Below, one piece after another: positions 35,446 to 43,438 of a stretch of 64,000 nt of DNA. The translations under genes were made by a program, and so were the position numbers. Below the pieces are notes generated by a model, which searched no databases, had not been told where the DNA came from, and saw nothing but the letters and a program-made list of their open reading frames with translations. The number at the start of each line of letters is the position of its first letter. Positions within the stretch are counted from its first letter, which is position 1. Source of the DNA: Lachnospiraceae bacterium (GTDB lineage: Bacteria; Bacillota; Clostridia; Lachnospirales; Lachnospiraceae); assembly GCA_910574715.1 (NCBI GenBank), contig CAJTCH010000003.1, positions 1 through 64,000 of the forward strand, written 5' to 3'.

Positions 35446-36605
35446 GATCTAAGCCTCTCTACGAATCTTCCCAATCGCCCGATCGCCTCTTTGAGATCAT
35501 CTAAGGAATAGGCGTAAGACACCCTGAGGAACCCTTCTCCGCATTCGCCGAAGGCCGTACCCGGCACCGCGGCAACCTTCTCCTCATCCAGAAGCCTGGT
35601 GGCAAATTCCTCGGAAGTCATGCCGAACTCCTTGATGCTTGGGAACACATAGAACGCCCCAAACGGTTCGAAGCAGGATAAGCCCATCTTCCCGAATTCA
35701 TGGAGCAGATATCTCCTCCTCTGGTTATAGGCCGTGCGCATCTGCTGTACCTCGTCGTCACAATTCCTGAGGCCTTCAATCGCGGCATACTGGCTGTTCG
35801 TCGGCGCACACATGATCGCAAACTGATGGATCTTCAACATCTGTTCCGCAATGTGCTTCTGTCCGCAGATATAACCAAGCCTCCACCCCGTCATGGCAAA
35901 TCCCTTGGAGAATCCGTTAATCACCAGCGTCCTGTCACGCATCCCCGGCAGCGCCGCAATAGATACATGGTCGCATCCGTAAGTCAGCTCCGAATAGATC
36001 TCGTCTGACAGCACATACAGGTCGTGCTTCTTCACCACTTCCGCGACAGGCTCTAAGTCCTCTCTGGTCATGATCGCCCCGGTCGGGTTGTTGGGGAACG
36101 GAAGCACCAGAAGCTTCGTCTTCGGCGTGATCGCGGCCTCCAGCTCCTCCGCGGTCAGCTTGAAATCATTCTCTTCCTTCAGCGGTATTACCACCGGCGT
36201 GCCGTTGGCCAGGATCGTACACGGCAGATAAGACACATAGCTTGGCTGAGGGATCAGCACCTCGTCTCCCGGATCAAGCATGGCCCTGAGCGCGATATCA
36301 ATCCCTTCGCTTCCTCCTACCGTCACTATGATCTCGCTGTTGGGATCATAGGAAACATTAATCTTTCTTTGTAAATATTTTCCTATCTCCATCTTCAATT
36401 CCTTAAGTCCCGAATTGGAGGTGTAGAAGGTTCTTCCACGCTCAAGGGAATAGATTCCTTCCTCACGGATCCTCCACGGCGTATCAAAATCAGGCTCCCC
36501 GACTCCCAGTGAGATCGCGTCCGGCATCTCACTTACCATATCAAAAAACTTACGGATTCCTGACGGTTTTATTTCAACAATTTTCTTAGATAACGGATCT
36601 CTCAT
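35439..36605 (-). CDS. class I/II PLP-dependent aminotransferase
   Basis: This 388-residue fold-type I aminotransferase has LGVGEPDFDTPW near residue 35, FPNNPTGAIM near 170, LSDEIYSELTYG near 200 and NGFSKGFAMTGWRLGYI near 230 containing the PLP-binding lysine. FLRVSYAYSLDDLKEAIGRL ends the protein. It belongs with aspartate/aromatic aminotransferases (PatA/AspC-like). The substrate is not clear. The start ATG overlaps the TAA of the Lrp regulator, suggesting coupled expression. Confidence 0.92.
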   Translation of the reverse strand: MRDPLSKKIVEIKPSGIRKFFDMVSEMPDAISLGVGEPDFDTPWRIREEGIYSLERGRTFYTSNSGLKELKMEIGKYLQRKINVSYDPNSEIIVTVGGSEGIDIALRAMLDPGDEVLIPQPSYVSYLPCTILANGTPVVIPLKEENDFKLTAEELEAAITPKTKLLVLPFPNNPTGAIMTREDLEPVAEVVKKHDLYVLSDEIYSELTYGCDHVSIAALPGMRDRTLVINGFSKGFAMTGWRLGYICGQKHIAEQMLKIHQFAIMCAPTNSQYAAIEGLRNCDDEVQQMRTAYNQRRRYLLHEFGKMGLSCFEPFGAFYVFPSIKEFGMTSEEFATRLLDEEKVAAVPGTAFGECGEGFLRVSYAYSLDDLKEAIGRLGRFVERLRSC

Positions 36606-37096
36606 TACGGCGTCACCAGCATCCTTTCTGATTTATTCTTATGGAACATTAAGGTTCCGTGGTCTTTGTATTTCTTCAATATAAAGTGTGTGGTCGTGCT
36701 TATCACATCCTCGATCGGCGACAGCTTGCCCGAGACGAATCTTGACACCTCCATAAGCGTCTTGCCTTCCACCGTCACGATCAGGTCGTATCCGCCGGAT
36801 GTCAGATACACGGCGGTCACTTCCGGATAATTACAGATCCTTTCCGCCGTCTTGTCGAATCCCTTATCCCTCTGCGGCTTGACGCTGACCTCGATCAGCG
36901 CGTTCACACGCTCCACACCTGCCTTATCCCAGTCGATCAGCGTATGGTAACCGCAGATAATCTTCTCCTTCTCCATCTGCGCCATCTCATTGGCGATGGC
37001 CACCTCATCAGAATCCAGAAGAACCGCCAGTTCTCCTAAGTCAGCTCTGCTGTTCTTCTCCAAATACTTTAATATTTGATTTCTCATCTCTTCCAT
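36605..37096 (-). CDS. Lrp/AsnC-family transcription regulator
   Basis: This is a 163-residue regulator with an N-terminal winged HTH (~1-60, ILKYLEKNSRADLGELAVLL) and a C-terminal AsnC/RAM ligand domain (~65-150, VNALIEVSVKPQRDKGFDKT, VYLTSGGYDLIVTVEG). I place the start at ATG 37094-37096 with GGGAGG upstream, inside the 3' end of the AIR-synthase-like gene. A longer frame from 37171 has no ribosome site. It probably senses an amino acid and controls the adjoining aminotransferase, an inference from the overlap. Confidence 0.88.
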   Translation of the reverse strand: MEEMRNQILKYLEKNSRADLGELAVLLDSDEVAIANEMAQMEKEKIICGYHTLIDWDKAGVERVNALIEVSVKPQRDKGFDKTAERICNYPEVTAVYLTSGGYDLIVTVEGKTLMEVSRFVSGKLSPIEDVISTTTHFILKKYKDHGTLMFHKNKSERMLVTP

Positions 37097-37976
37097 CGTT
37101 CTTACCTCCCATAAATAACTTATATATCTCATCTGGTGCAGGACGGTCAATATATCGAATATCCTCACCATTATGGATCAATTTGTCATTGCCCGCCGTT
37201 AAGCGGCCGATCACGGATGCCCGGATCTTCTTCCTCTCCAATGCATCTGCCAGAGCCTTGCCGTCTTCTGTAAGCATCAGGAAACTTCCCGCCGATGTCA
37301 TCTGGTACGGATTCAGCCTGTAATGCTCGCAGACCTCTATCGTCTCCTGTAAGATCGACATCCGCTTCATATCCGCCTCTATCCCCATCCCAGTCTCTTT
37401 CGCAAGCTTCCACAGCGCTGCCAATATCCCGCCGTCCGTGATCTGGCGCACCGCCGGCACCTTCATCTCCCTTGCTGTCTCAAGCTCTGCCGCCGCGAAT
37501 ATCTCATCCCTGTAAGAGCGGATCTGACTGATGAATACCGGAGCGAATCTCTGTCTCAGCTCCTCTTCCCTCTCATCAAGAATCTTCAGCATCCCTTCCA
37601 TGCCCGCCCATTTGACAAGCACGATCTCTTCCCCTGCCCTGGCGTCTGTCTGCTCCGCCCGCCCCGGAAGATACCCAATCCCGGAGACCGTAACCGCCGG
37701 AGCCGCGTACAATGGGCACTGTATAAGCTTCGTACCCCTAAGTTCGATTCCCCGCTCACGGCAGATCTTGCGGATGCACCTCTCCATTGCGTAGATCTTC
37801 GCATGATCTGCGTGCGGCGGGAACATGATCTGCACTTCCATCCCCATACACCCGGCGCCTGCCGCCGCAAGGGCATTCGCCGCCTGCGCAAGCGCATACA
37901 CGCCGGTCTCTTCCGACCAGCCCCATGAGACGGCTGTCTCGTGCTGAAGCCATCCTGCTTCTGTATCTATCCTCAT
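37041..37976 (-). CDS. AIR synthase/HypE-like (PurM superfamily) protein
   Basis: This is a 311-residue protein with the two-lobed PurM/HypE layout. The N-terminal lobe contains ALAQAANALAAAGAGCMGME. The C-terminal lobe has ITDGGILAALWKLAKETGMG and YRLNPYQMTSAGSFLML, the usual AIR-synthase C-domain motifs. No hydrogenase or purine genes are nearby, so the substrate is unknown. Its last 56 bp overlap the start of the Lrp gene in another frame. Confidence 0.75.
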   Translation of the reverse strand: MRIDTEAGWLQHETAVSWGWSEETGVYALAQAANALAAAGAGCMGMEVQIMFPPHADHAKIYAMERCIRKICRERGIELRGTKLIQCPLYAAPAVTVSGIGYLPGRAEQTDARAGEEIVLVKWAGMEGMLKILDEREEELRQRFAPVFISQIRSYRDEIFAAAELETAREMKVPAVRQITDGGILAALWKLAKETGMGIEADMKRMSILQETIEVCEHYRLNPYQMTSAGSFLMLTEDGKALADALERKKIRASVIGRLTAGNDKLIHNGEDIRYIDRPAPDEIYKLFMGGKNDGRDEKSNIKVFGEEQQS

Positions 37977-38015
37977 ATTATCCTGCTCCTATATGCTCGT
38001 CCGGACGGTTACACG

Positions 38016-38120
38016 CTATACCATAAGATATGGAATGATCGTGGTCGCTATCATCGCTACGATCACCACCATGATCACGATGGCTATGATCCTTCTTGTC
38101 CTCTTATCATTGAAATTCAT
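38016..38120 (-). CDS. 34-aa single-pass membrane peptide
   Basis: ATG at 38118-38120 follows AAGGTGGAGTGT. The frame reads MNFNDKRTRR then a continuous hydrophobic helix (IIAIVIMVVIVAMIATTIIP) to YLMV and TAG. The basic N-terminus plus one TM helix is that of a small inner-membrane protein. It lies between the radical SAM gene and the AIR-synthase-like gene. Function unknown. Confidence 0.6.
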   Translation of the reverse strand: MNFNDKRTRRIIAIVIMVVIVAMIATTIIPYLMV

Positions 38121-38199
38121 ACACTCCACCTTCTTCTTTCTTCATCTTACCATTACGCATTTCCTATATTCTATACTCTTTGTCCTATTTTTGCAAGAA

Positions 38200-39918
38200 T
38201 TAACTGTTTATCTCCACCCGGCAAGCCCTTGCATCCCGGCTAAGCGCGTTCCTCTCCCTATAGTCAAATAATACATAGATCCCCTTCTGCGCGAAATATT
38301 CCAGGTGCGTCATCTTGCGCATCTGGTTCCTGTCATAATACCTGTAAGCGGGAAGATATCTCCTCTGTGATTCCTCATTCTCATAGAAGGTCCGCAAGAC
38401 CTCCTTAGAAACCTTATATTCTCCCGCGAATCCCGGTCTGGACTTGGCATTCTCCCGCAGATAATAATCATAAGTAAGAAGTTCTCTGAACCGCTCTTCC
38501 TCTTCCGGGAATTCCGCGGTAATATACCGGAGCAGGATCTCATATCTGGCGCTCCGCTTATGCTGTACCTGTCCAAGGCCCTGTTCCTCATAGAACCTAG
38601 CCAGACCGTCATACATCAGGAAGGCAGATGGATACCGTGCCTCAAGTGCTTCCAGCGTGTGGGTAAACTGTCTGCTGTTATAATAGACCTCCACCATCTC
38701 TTCGATCCCCTTAAGGCGCATCATGTCCTCATAAGAGAGCCACTTGGTATACAATACCTCATAGGGCGGACGGCTCTTATACACCAGGCCGTACTCCAGC
38801 TTCTTTTCTTCCATATAAGAGCCTTTCAATACCTTGAGGAAACCCAATTGGAGCTGTTCCGGACGAAGGGCATAGACGTCGCCGAAGGATCTGGCAAAGC
38901 TCTCCATATCCTCGAATGGCAGTCCCGCGATCAGATCCAGGTGTTGGTGGATATTGCCCTTCTCCCGGATTCGCTCCACTGCTCCCCTGACCCTGCCGAA
39001 ATCCATCGTCCGCCGGATCTCCCGGATGGTATCGGGATTCGTGGACTGCACCCCGATCTCAAGTTGGACAAGCCCCGGCCGCATACTGCCTAAGATCTCA
39101 AGTTCTTCCTCATTCAGCAGATCCGCCGCCACTTCAAAATGAAAATTCGTGATTCCCCTGTCATGCTCTGCAATATATTTCCATATGGCAGCGGCGTGCT
39201 CATGCCTGCAGTTAAACGTCCGGTCCACGAACTTGACCTGCGGCACTTCCTGGTCGATCAAAAACTGCAGTTCCCTCCTGACCTTCTCAAGATCACGGAA
39301 TCTTAACTGCTTGTCCACAGAGGACAGGCAATAGCTGCAGGAGAACGGGCATCCCCGGCTGCTCTCGTAATAGATGATCTTATTCCTGAACGTTTCCATC
39401 TGATGATATACGAACGGGATGTCGTTAAGATCCATGACCGGCCGCCAGGGGTTGTCCCTGACTGTTCCGTCCCTATCACGGAACGTGATCCCCCTTAATG
39501 ACCGAAGCCCCAAGTCCCCTTCACCCCCTTGATAGAAACGGCACAGCCCGGCAAAGGTCTCCTCGCCTTCTCCCTTCATCACACCTGTCACCTCCGGGAG
39601 CCGCGCCAGTACATCCGGCGCATCATATGACACTTCCGGCCCGCCAAGCCAGATCGGCATATCCGGCCGAAGCTTCGCCATATCCCGGACAAGCTCTTCT
39701 ATATAGTCCAGGTTCCAGATATAGCAGGAAAAGCAGAGGATATCCGCCCTTCTCCTGTAAATGTCCATCAGGATATCATCTTTCTGCTGGTTAATGGTAT
39801 ATTCCGCAATCTCAACGTCTGCTTCCTTCACATGCTCCCCGGCATATGCCTGTAGGCTGCAGACGGCAAGATTGGCGTGTATGTATTTGGCATTCACTGC
39901 GGCAAGTAATATTTTCAT
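38200..39918 (-). CDS. B12-binding radical SAM protein (DUF4080)
   Basis: This is a 572-residue protein. An N-terminal cobalamin-binding-like domain (~1-135, AAVNAKYIHANLAVCSLQAY, WLGGPEVSYDAP) is followed by a radical SAM core (~175-400) with the 4Fe-4S motif RGCPFSCSYC. A C-terminal DUF4080 region follows. LEIGVQSTNPDTIREIRR is a typical late radical-SAM strand. Similar proteins are widespread in clostridia, and their reaction is unknown. The family architecture suggests methylation or a rearrangement. Confidence 0.88.
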   Translation of the reverse strand: MKILLAAVNAKYIHANLAVCSLQAYAGEHVKEADVEIAEYTINQQKDDILMDIYRRRADILCFSCYIWNLDYIEELVRDMAKLRPDMPIWLGGPEVSYDAPDVLARLPEVTGVMKGEGEETFAGLCRFYQGGEGDLGLRSLRGITFRDRDGTVRDNPWRPVMDLNDIPFVYHQMETFRNKIIYYESSRGCPFSCSYCLSSVDKQLRFRDLEKVRRELQFLIDQEVPQVKFVDRTFNCRHEHAAAIWKYIAEHDRGITNFHFEVAADLLNEEELEILGSMRPGLVQLEIGVQSTNPDTIREIRRTMDFGRVRGAVERIREKGNIHQHLDLIAGLPFEDMESFARSFGDVYALRPEQLQLGFLKVLKGSYMEEKKLEYGLVYKSRPPYEVLYTKWLSYEDMMRLKGIEEMVEVYYNSRQFTHTLEALEARYPSAFLMYDGLARFYEEQGLGQVQHKRSARYEILLRYITAEFPEEEERFRELLTYDYYLRENAKSRPGFAGEYKVSKEVLRTFYENEESQRRYLPAYRYYDRNQMRKMTHLEYFAQKGIYVLFDYRERNALSRDARACRVEINS

Positions 39919-39948
39919 GTTCTGGTCTCCTTTTTATTTGGCGTTCTC

Positions 39949-39977
39949 TTGACATTTGCCCCATAATACATTAAAAT
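39949..39977 (+). promoter_or_regulatory. SRP RNA promoter
   Basis: TTGACA (39949-39954), 17-bp spacer, TAAAAT (39972-39977), placing the start near 39984, exactly where the RNA begins. Confidence 0.85.
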
Positions 39978-39983
39978 TATAAA

Positions 39984-40246
39984 CTGTGCAGCCGGGGTGT
40001 TAGCGGTACCTTGTACCTGCAATCCGCTATAGCAGGGGTGATATTGCGCTGAGGGCACAGATTTGCGGAGCTGCCCTTGACAAGTGGCGTTGAGGCTTGG
40101 GTCTTACGCGACGGGAATCTGTGAATCGTGTCAGGTCGGGAACGAAGCAGCACTAAGCAGAACCTTCCGGGTGCCGTAAGGGTGCCTGGGCTGAGTTAAC
40201 TGTCAAGGTAACGTCCGGGAGTCTGCGTTCGACGCGCAATGCACAT
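39984..40246 (+). ncRNA. ffs: signal recognition particle RNA, large Gram-positive type
   Basis: The domain IV core GTCAGGTCGGGAACGAAGCA with GCACTAAG matches the Ffh-binding hairpin of SRP RNA. The ~263-nt length, the 5' GTTAGCGGTACCTTGTACCT Alu-like part and closing ends TGTGCA/TGCACA show the long Bacillus/Clostridium form rather than 4.5S RNA. It lies between the radical SAM gene and tadA, and converges on tadA. Confidence 0.93.
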
Positions 40247-40260
40247 AAGAAGAGTACAAA

Positions 40261-40298
40261 GAAGACGGATGAATTACTGATCCTCCGCCTTCTTTTTT
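40261..40298. terminator. bidirectional terminator between SRP RNA and tadA
   Basis: GAAGACGGA and TCCGCCTTC pair with one mismatch, followed by TTTTTT on the plus strand. The stop of tadA lies in the loop, so the hairpin can serve both convergent transcripts. Confidence 0.7.
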
Positions 40299-40762
40299 GA
40301 TATCTTTGATGCCCTTAATTCTTTGAAAAATGCCTTCATCATCTGACTGCACTCGTCGCCCAAGACCCCTGTCGTCAATTCCGCCTGATGGTTGAATTCT
40401 TCCATCTGAAGCAGATTCAAGACAGAACCCGCACATCCGGCCTTGGGATTCATACATCCCACGACCACCCTGGTCATGCGGGACTGTACGATCGCCCCGG
40501 AACACATCTGGCACGGCTCTAAGGTTACGTACATCGTACATCCTTCCAGGCGCCAGTCTCCCAGCTTCTTACTCGCCTTCCTGATCGCAATCAGCTCGGC
40601 ATGCGCCAGTGTATTCTTATCCACAGTTCTTCGGTTATATCCCCGGCCCACGATCTTATCCTCGTACACGATCACACACCCGATCGGCACCTCTCCGATG
40701 GCATATGCTTTCTTCGCCTGCCGGATCGCCTCCTTCATGTACTTCTCATCCAAACTCTGCAT
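40274..40762 (-). CDS. tadA: tRNA adenosine(34) deaminase
   Basis: This 162-residue enzyme converts A34 to inosine in tRNA-Arg(ACG). The cytidine-deaminase fold shows HAELIAIRKA (zinc His and catalytic Glu) and LEPCQMCSGAI (zinc Cys pair). GEVPIGCVIVYEDKIVGRGY is the family N-terminal segment. A Lys-rich tail ends the protein. Length is normal. Confidence 0.95.
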   Translation of the reverse strand: MQSLDEKYMKEAIRQAKKAYAIGEVPIGCVIVYEDKIVGRGYNRRTVDKNTLAHAELIAIRKASKKLGDWRLEGCTMYVTLEPCQMCSGAIVQSRMTRVVVGCMNPKAGCAGSVLNLLQMEEFNHQAELTTGVLGDECSQMMKAFFKELRASKISKKKAEDQ

Positions 40763-40782
40763 ATCGTTCCTTGATTAACTCC

Positions 40783-41922
40783 TTACATTTTCATAGGCTT
40801 CTTCACCTGTCTGCACCAGTATCCGAATTGGTCCTGACTGCTCTTCTCATCGTCCGTCAGGTCCATCGTCATATCTTCATGGGGAATAAATTCCGTGAAT
40901 CCAAATGTACTTGCCGCCTTCGCTTCCTGGGGATGGTAGATCCCCGGCACTCCAAGCCTGTAATTCTCCCCGTCGTTTATAAGGGCAAGATGGTGGTAGT
41001 TATAGTATCCATGCAGCAGGAAGCTGTTATTCGCCCATTTCCACTCGCATCTGGGTAATCTGGCCAGATCATTCCTCTGGATCTTCGTACATTGAAGCCG
41101 CACCCCAGAATCTTGTCTGGCAGGCTCTTCTTCCGGCACGATCTCCTCTTCCTGGGGGAATGTCTCTTCTGTGAACATCTCCTGATCTGTCATATCCGAT
41201 TCCCCGGCAGGCTCTTCTTCCGGCACGATCTCCTCTTCCTCGCATACCTCCGGCGAAGGATTCTCAAGCGGCAGAGGATTCTCGCCCTGTACAGAATTCA
41301 CTCCCTGCAGGGTATCCATCCTCCGAACCGTCCCTTCTTCCCGCGGCATCTCCGTCTGTTCCAGGCTCTCTGTCCGTCCTGCAGCATCAGTCTGCTCCTG
41401 CCTATCTTCTACCGAATCCCCGGCTACTTCGGACTCCGGTATATCCTCTGCATTCCCGGCTCTTCTCTCTTCCGGCATATTCCGGACTTCCACCACATCT
41501 TCGGCCTCCGGCGGCATATCTGCTGTTCTTTCTGCCCCGGGCCTTAGAACCTGCATCCGGCTCACATCAACCGGCGTATCATTCCAGACAGCCGCATATC
41601 TGCGTCCGTTCTCACTCTCCAATATAATTCCGTTGATCCTTGGGAAATTATCCGGTACAGCCACATCTTCCTTCGTATAATACAGCCTGTAATTAATGGC
41701 AGGATTCACATTATCCACCGTTCCCTGGTAGATACCGGTACATTCACCATTCTCATCATAGAAAAGATATAACGCAAGCTGCCGTTCTCCTCTCATGTGC
41801 AGTCCCTTGCCGTGAATATGCAGCGTACAGTCCTCTTCTCCCTGCTCTACTTTAACAAAACCTACATTACGCAGTCTCTTGCCCTTATCACACTCATACA
41901 GATAACGAATAAACCGCTTCAA
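40783..41922 (-). CDS. DUF6128-like protein with long acidic linker
   Basis: This is a 379-residue protein. The N-terminal ~125 residues (IRYLYECDKGKRLRNVGFVK, LYLFYDENGECTGIYQGTVD) form a beta-rich domain. A Glu/Pro-rich linker (~125-275) contains the exact repeat EEEIVPEEEPA twice. The C-terminal ~100 residues (LPRCEWKWANNSFLLHGYYN) are the conserved part seen in Lachnospiraceae proteins of the DUF6128 type. It is cytoplasmic by composition, function unknown. It lies 20 bp upstream of tadA. Confidence 0.6.
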   Translation of the reverse strand: MKRFIRYLYECDKGKRLRNVGFVKVEQGEEDCTLHIHGKGLHMRGERQLALYLFYDENGECTGIYQGTVDNVNPAINYRLYYTKEDVAVPDNFPRINGIILESENGRRYAAVWNDTPVDVSRMQVLRPGAERTADMPPEAEDVVEVRNMPEERRAGNAEDIPESEVAGDSVEDRQEQTDAAGRTESLEQTEMPREEGTVRRMDTLQGVNSVQGENPLPLENPSPEVCEEEEIVPEEEPAGESDMTDQEMFTEETFPQEEEIVPEEEPARQDSGVRLQCTKIQRNDLARLPRCEWKWANNSFLLHGYYNYHHLALINDGENYRLGVPGIYHPQEAKAASTFGFTEFIPHEDMTMDLTDDEKSSQDQFGYWCRQVKKPMKM

Positions 41923-41989
41923 GCCTTCACTTCCAATCCTGGTCTTTTTATCACAATCTATTCTCCAGGATCAGAAAAAATACCTTTCA

Positions 41990-43411
41990 TTATAAAATTG
42001 CCTTCAATTCCTGATATAACCTCTTCGCATAGCTGTCCGTCATCCCGCAGATATAATCCGTCGCCAGCAAAAGCCGCAGATACAGCCTCTCAACCTCATG
42101 CTTCCCCTTGGCCTGACATCTGTAAGCCCTCTTGTAGTTGCTGGAGATAAATGCCGCCATACGCCTGCCAAGAGAATCCATCCCCTCTGCTCCGTCATCA
42201 TATTCCACGACCGCACCGATGAACATGTCAAGCAGAAAATCCAGCATCGCACCTTCCGCAACCTCCATCTTATAGATCGCATCCGAAGTAAATACCTCAC
42301 GGAACGCCAGATCCCCCAGCAGATCCATCAGCTTCTGGGCAAATGTCTGGTAGAAGAGGTCATGCCCGTAGCTTCCCTTCATGATCGTCTGGTAATTGGA
42401 GGTAAATCCATACGTCGCACAGCTGATCAGGAATCCCTGAACTCTCACGATCCAGTTCTTGACCGCATATTCCTCCAGATCTTCCACATGCCTTTCCATA
42501 CCCCGCAGATAGAGCTCCTGAAGCTTATCCGCCGGCAGAAAACCTCCCATCTCATCACGGGCGCAGGACTCCTGAAGCCTGGTAAGCTCCGTAAGCAGCT
42601 TGTGGTAGCTTAAGAATCCCTTGATAAAAGCGTCTTCAATATCTGCCGTCTTGTACGCGATATCATCCGCCGCCTCCAGGATGAATGTCAGCGGATGCCT
42701 GCAGCCGTTCGTACCCGTCTCTCTTGATATCTCCTCGAAGATCTCCTGATCCGCATAATAATATCCAAGCTTCCTGTCCTTGATATCGCCGGACTTCTCA
42801 TTGATCTCCATAGAAGACACCGGATACTTCACGATCGTATTCAGCAGCGCATAGGTCAGGTTCATCCCATTCTCATCCACAAGGAAATGTAACTTGCTCA
42901 CAAGCCGCAGCGCCTGCGCATTTCTCTCAAAATGATAGAGGTCCTCCTTCATCTGCGGCGTCAATACCTGATCAATGGGCCTGCCGCGATACGTCAACAC
43001 AGGGAGCTTCCTCCGAAACCATTCCCGGATCGCCTCTTCTCCGAAATGTCCGAACGGTGGATTCCCGATATCATGGATCAGCCCTGCGCACTGCAGGATG
43101 TTGCAGATATCCTCTTTCATCCCGGGGGTGAAACTGGAATCTTTCTTATATACCAAAATATTTTCTCCGATGTTCTGTCCCAGCGACTTGGCGAAGGAAG
43201 ACACCTCCAGAGAATGGGTAAGCCTCGTCCGGATAAAATCACTCTTATCCAGAGGAAATACCTGCGTCTTATCCTGCAGGCGCCGAAAAGACGCACTGCC
43301 GATAATACGGTGATAGTCTCTCTCGAATTCGCTTCGCAGATCCGCGCTCCGTACATGCTTCCCCGAATTCCCCCTGCTTCTCTTCGTTGACAACAATCGT
43401 TCCCAGTTCAC
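41990..43411 (-). CDS. dgt: deoxyguanosinetriphosphate triphosphohydrolase
   Basis: This 473-residue HD-domain enzyme splits dGTP (or other dNTPs) to the nucleoside and triphosphate. Metal ligands are visible as RLTHSLEV (H66), CAGLIHDIGNPPFGH (H113, D114, H122) and a later ADDIAYKTADIEDA (Asp). FRRLQDKTQVFPLDKSDFIR is the family N-terminal motif. It may limit phage or control dNTP pools. It lies 27 bp after the XRE-repeat gene. Confidence 0.92.
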   Translation of the reverse strand: MNWERLLSTKRSRGNSGKHVRSADLRSEFERDYHRIIGSASFRRLQDKTQVFPLDKSDFIRTRLTHSLEVSSFAKSLGQNIGENILVYKKDSSFTPGMKEDICNILQCAGLIHDIGNPPFGHFGEEAIREWFRRKLPVLTYRGRPIDQVLTPQMKEDLYHFERNAQALRLVSKLHFLVDENGMNLTYALLNTIVKYPVSSMEINEKSGDIKDRKLGYYYADQEIFEEISRETGTNGCRHPLTFILEAADDIAYKTADIEDAFIKGFLSYHKLLTELTRLQESCARDEMGGFLPADKLQELYLRGMERHVEDLEEYAVKNWIVRVQGFLISCATYGFTSNYQTIMKGSYGHDLFYQTFAQKLMDLLGDLAFREVFTSDAIYKMEVAEGAMLDFLLDMFIGAVVEYDDGAEGMDSLGRRMAAFISSNYKRAYRCQAKGKHEVERLYLRLLLATDYICGMTDSYAKRLYQELKAIL

Positions 43412-43438
43412 GCGATTCCTCTCTCCTTCGTATCTGAA

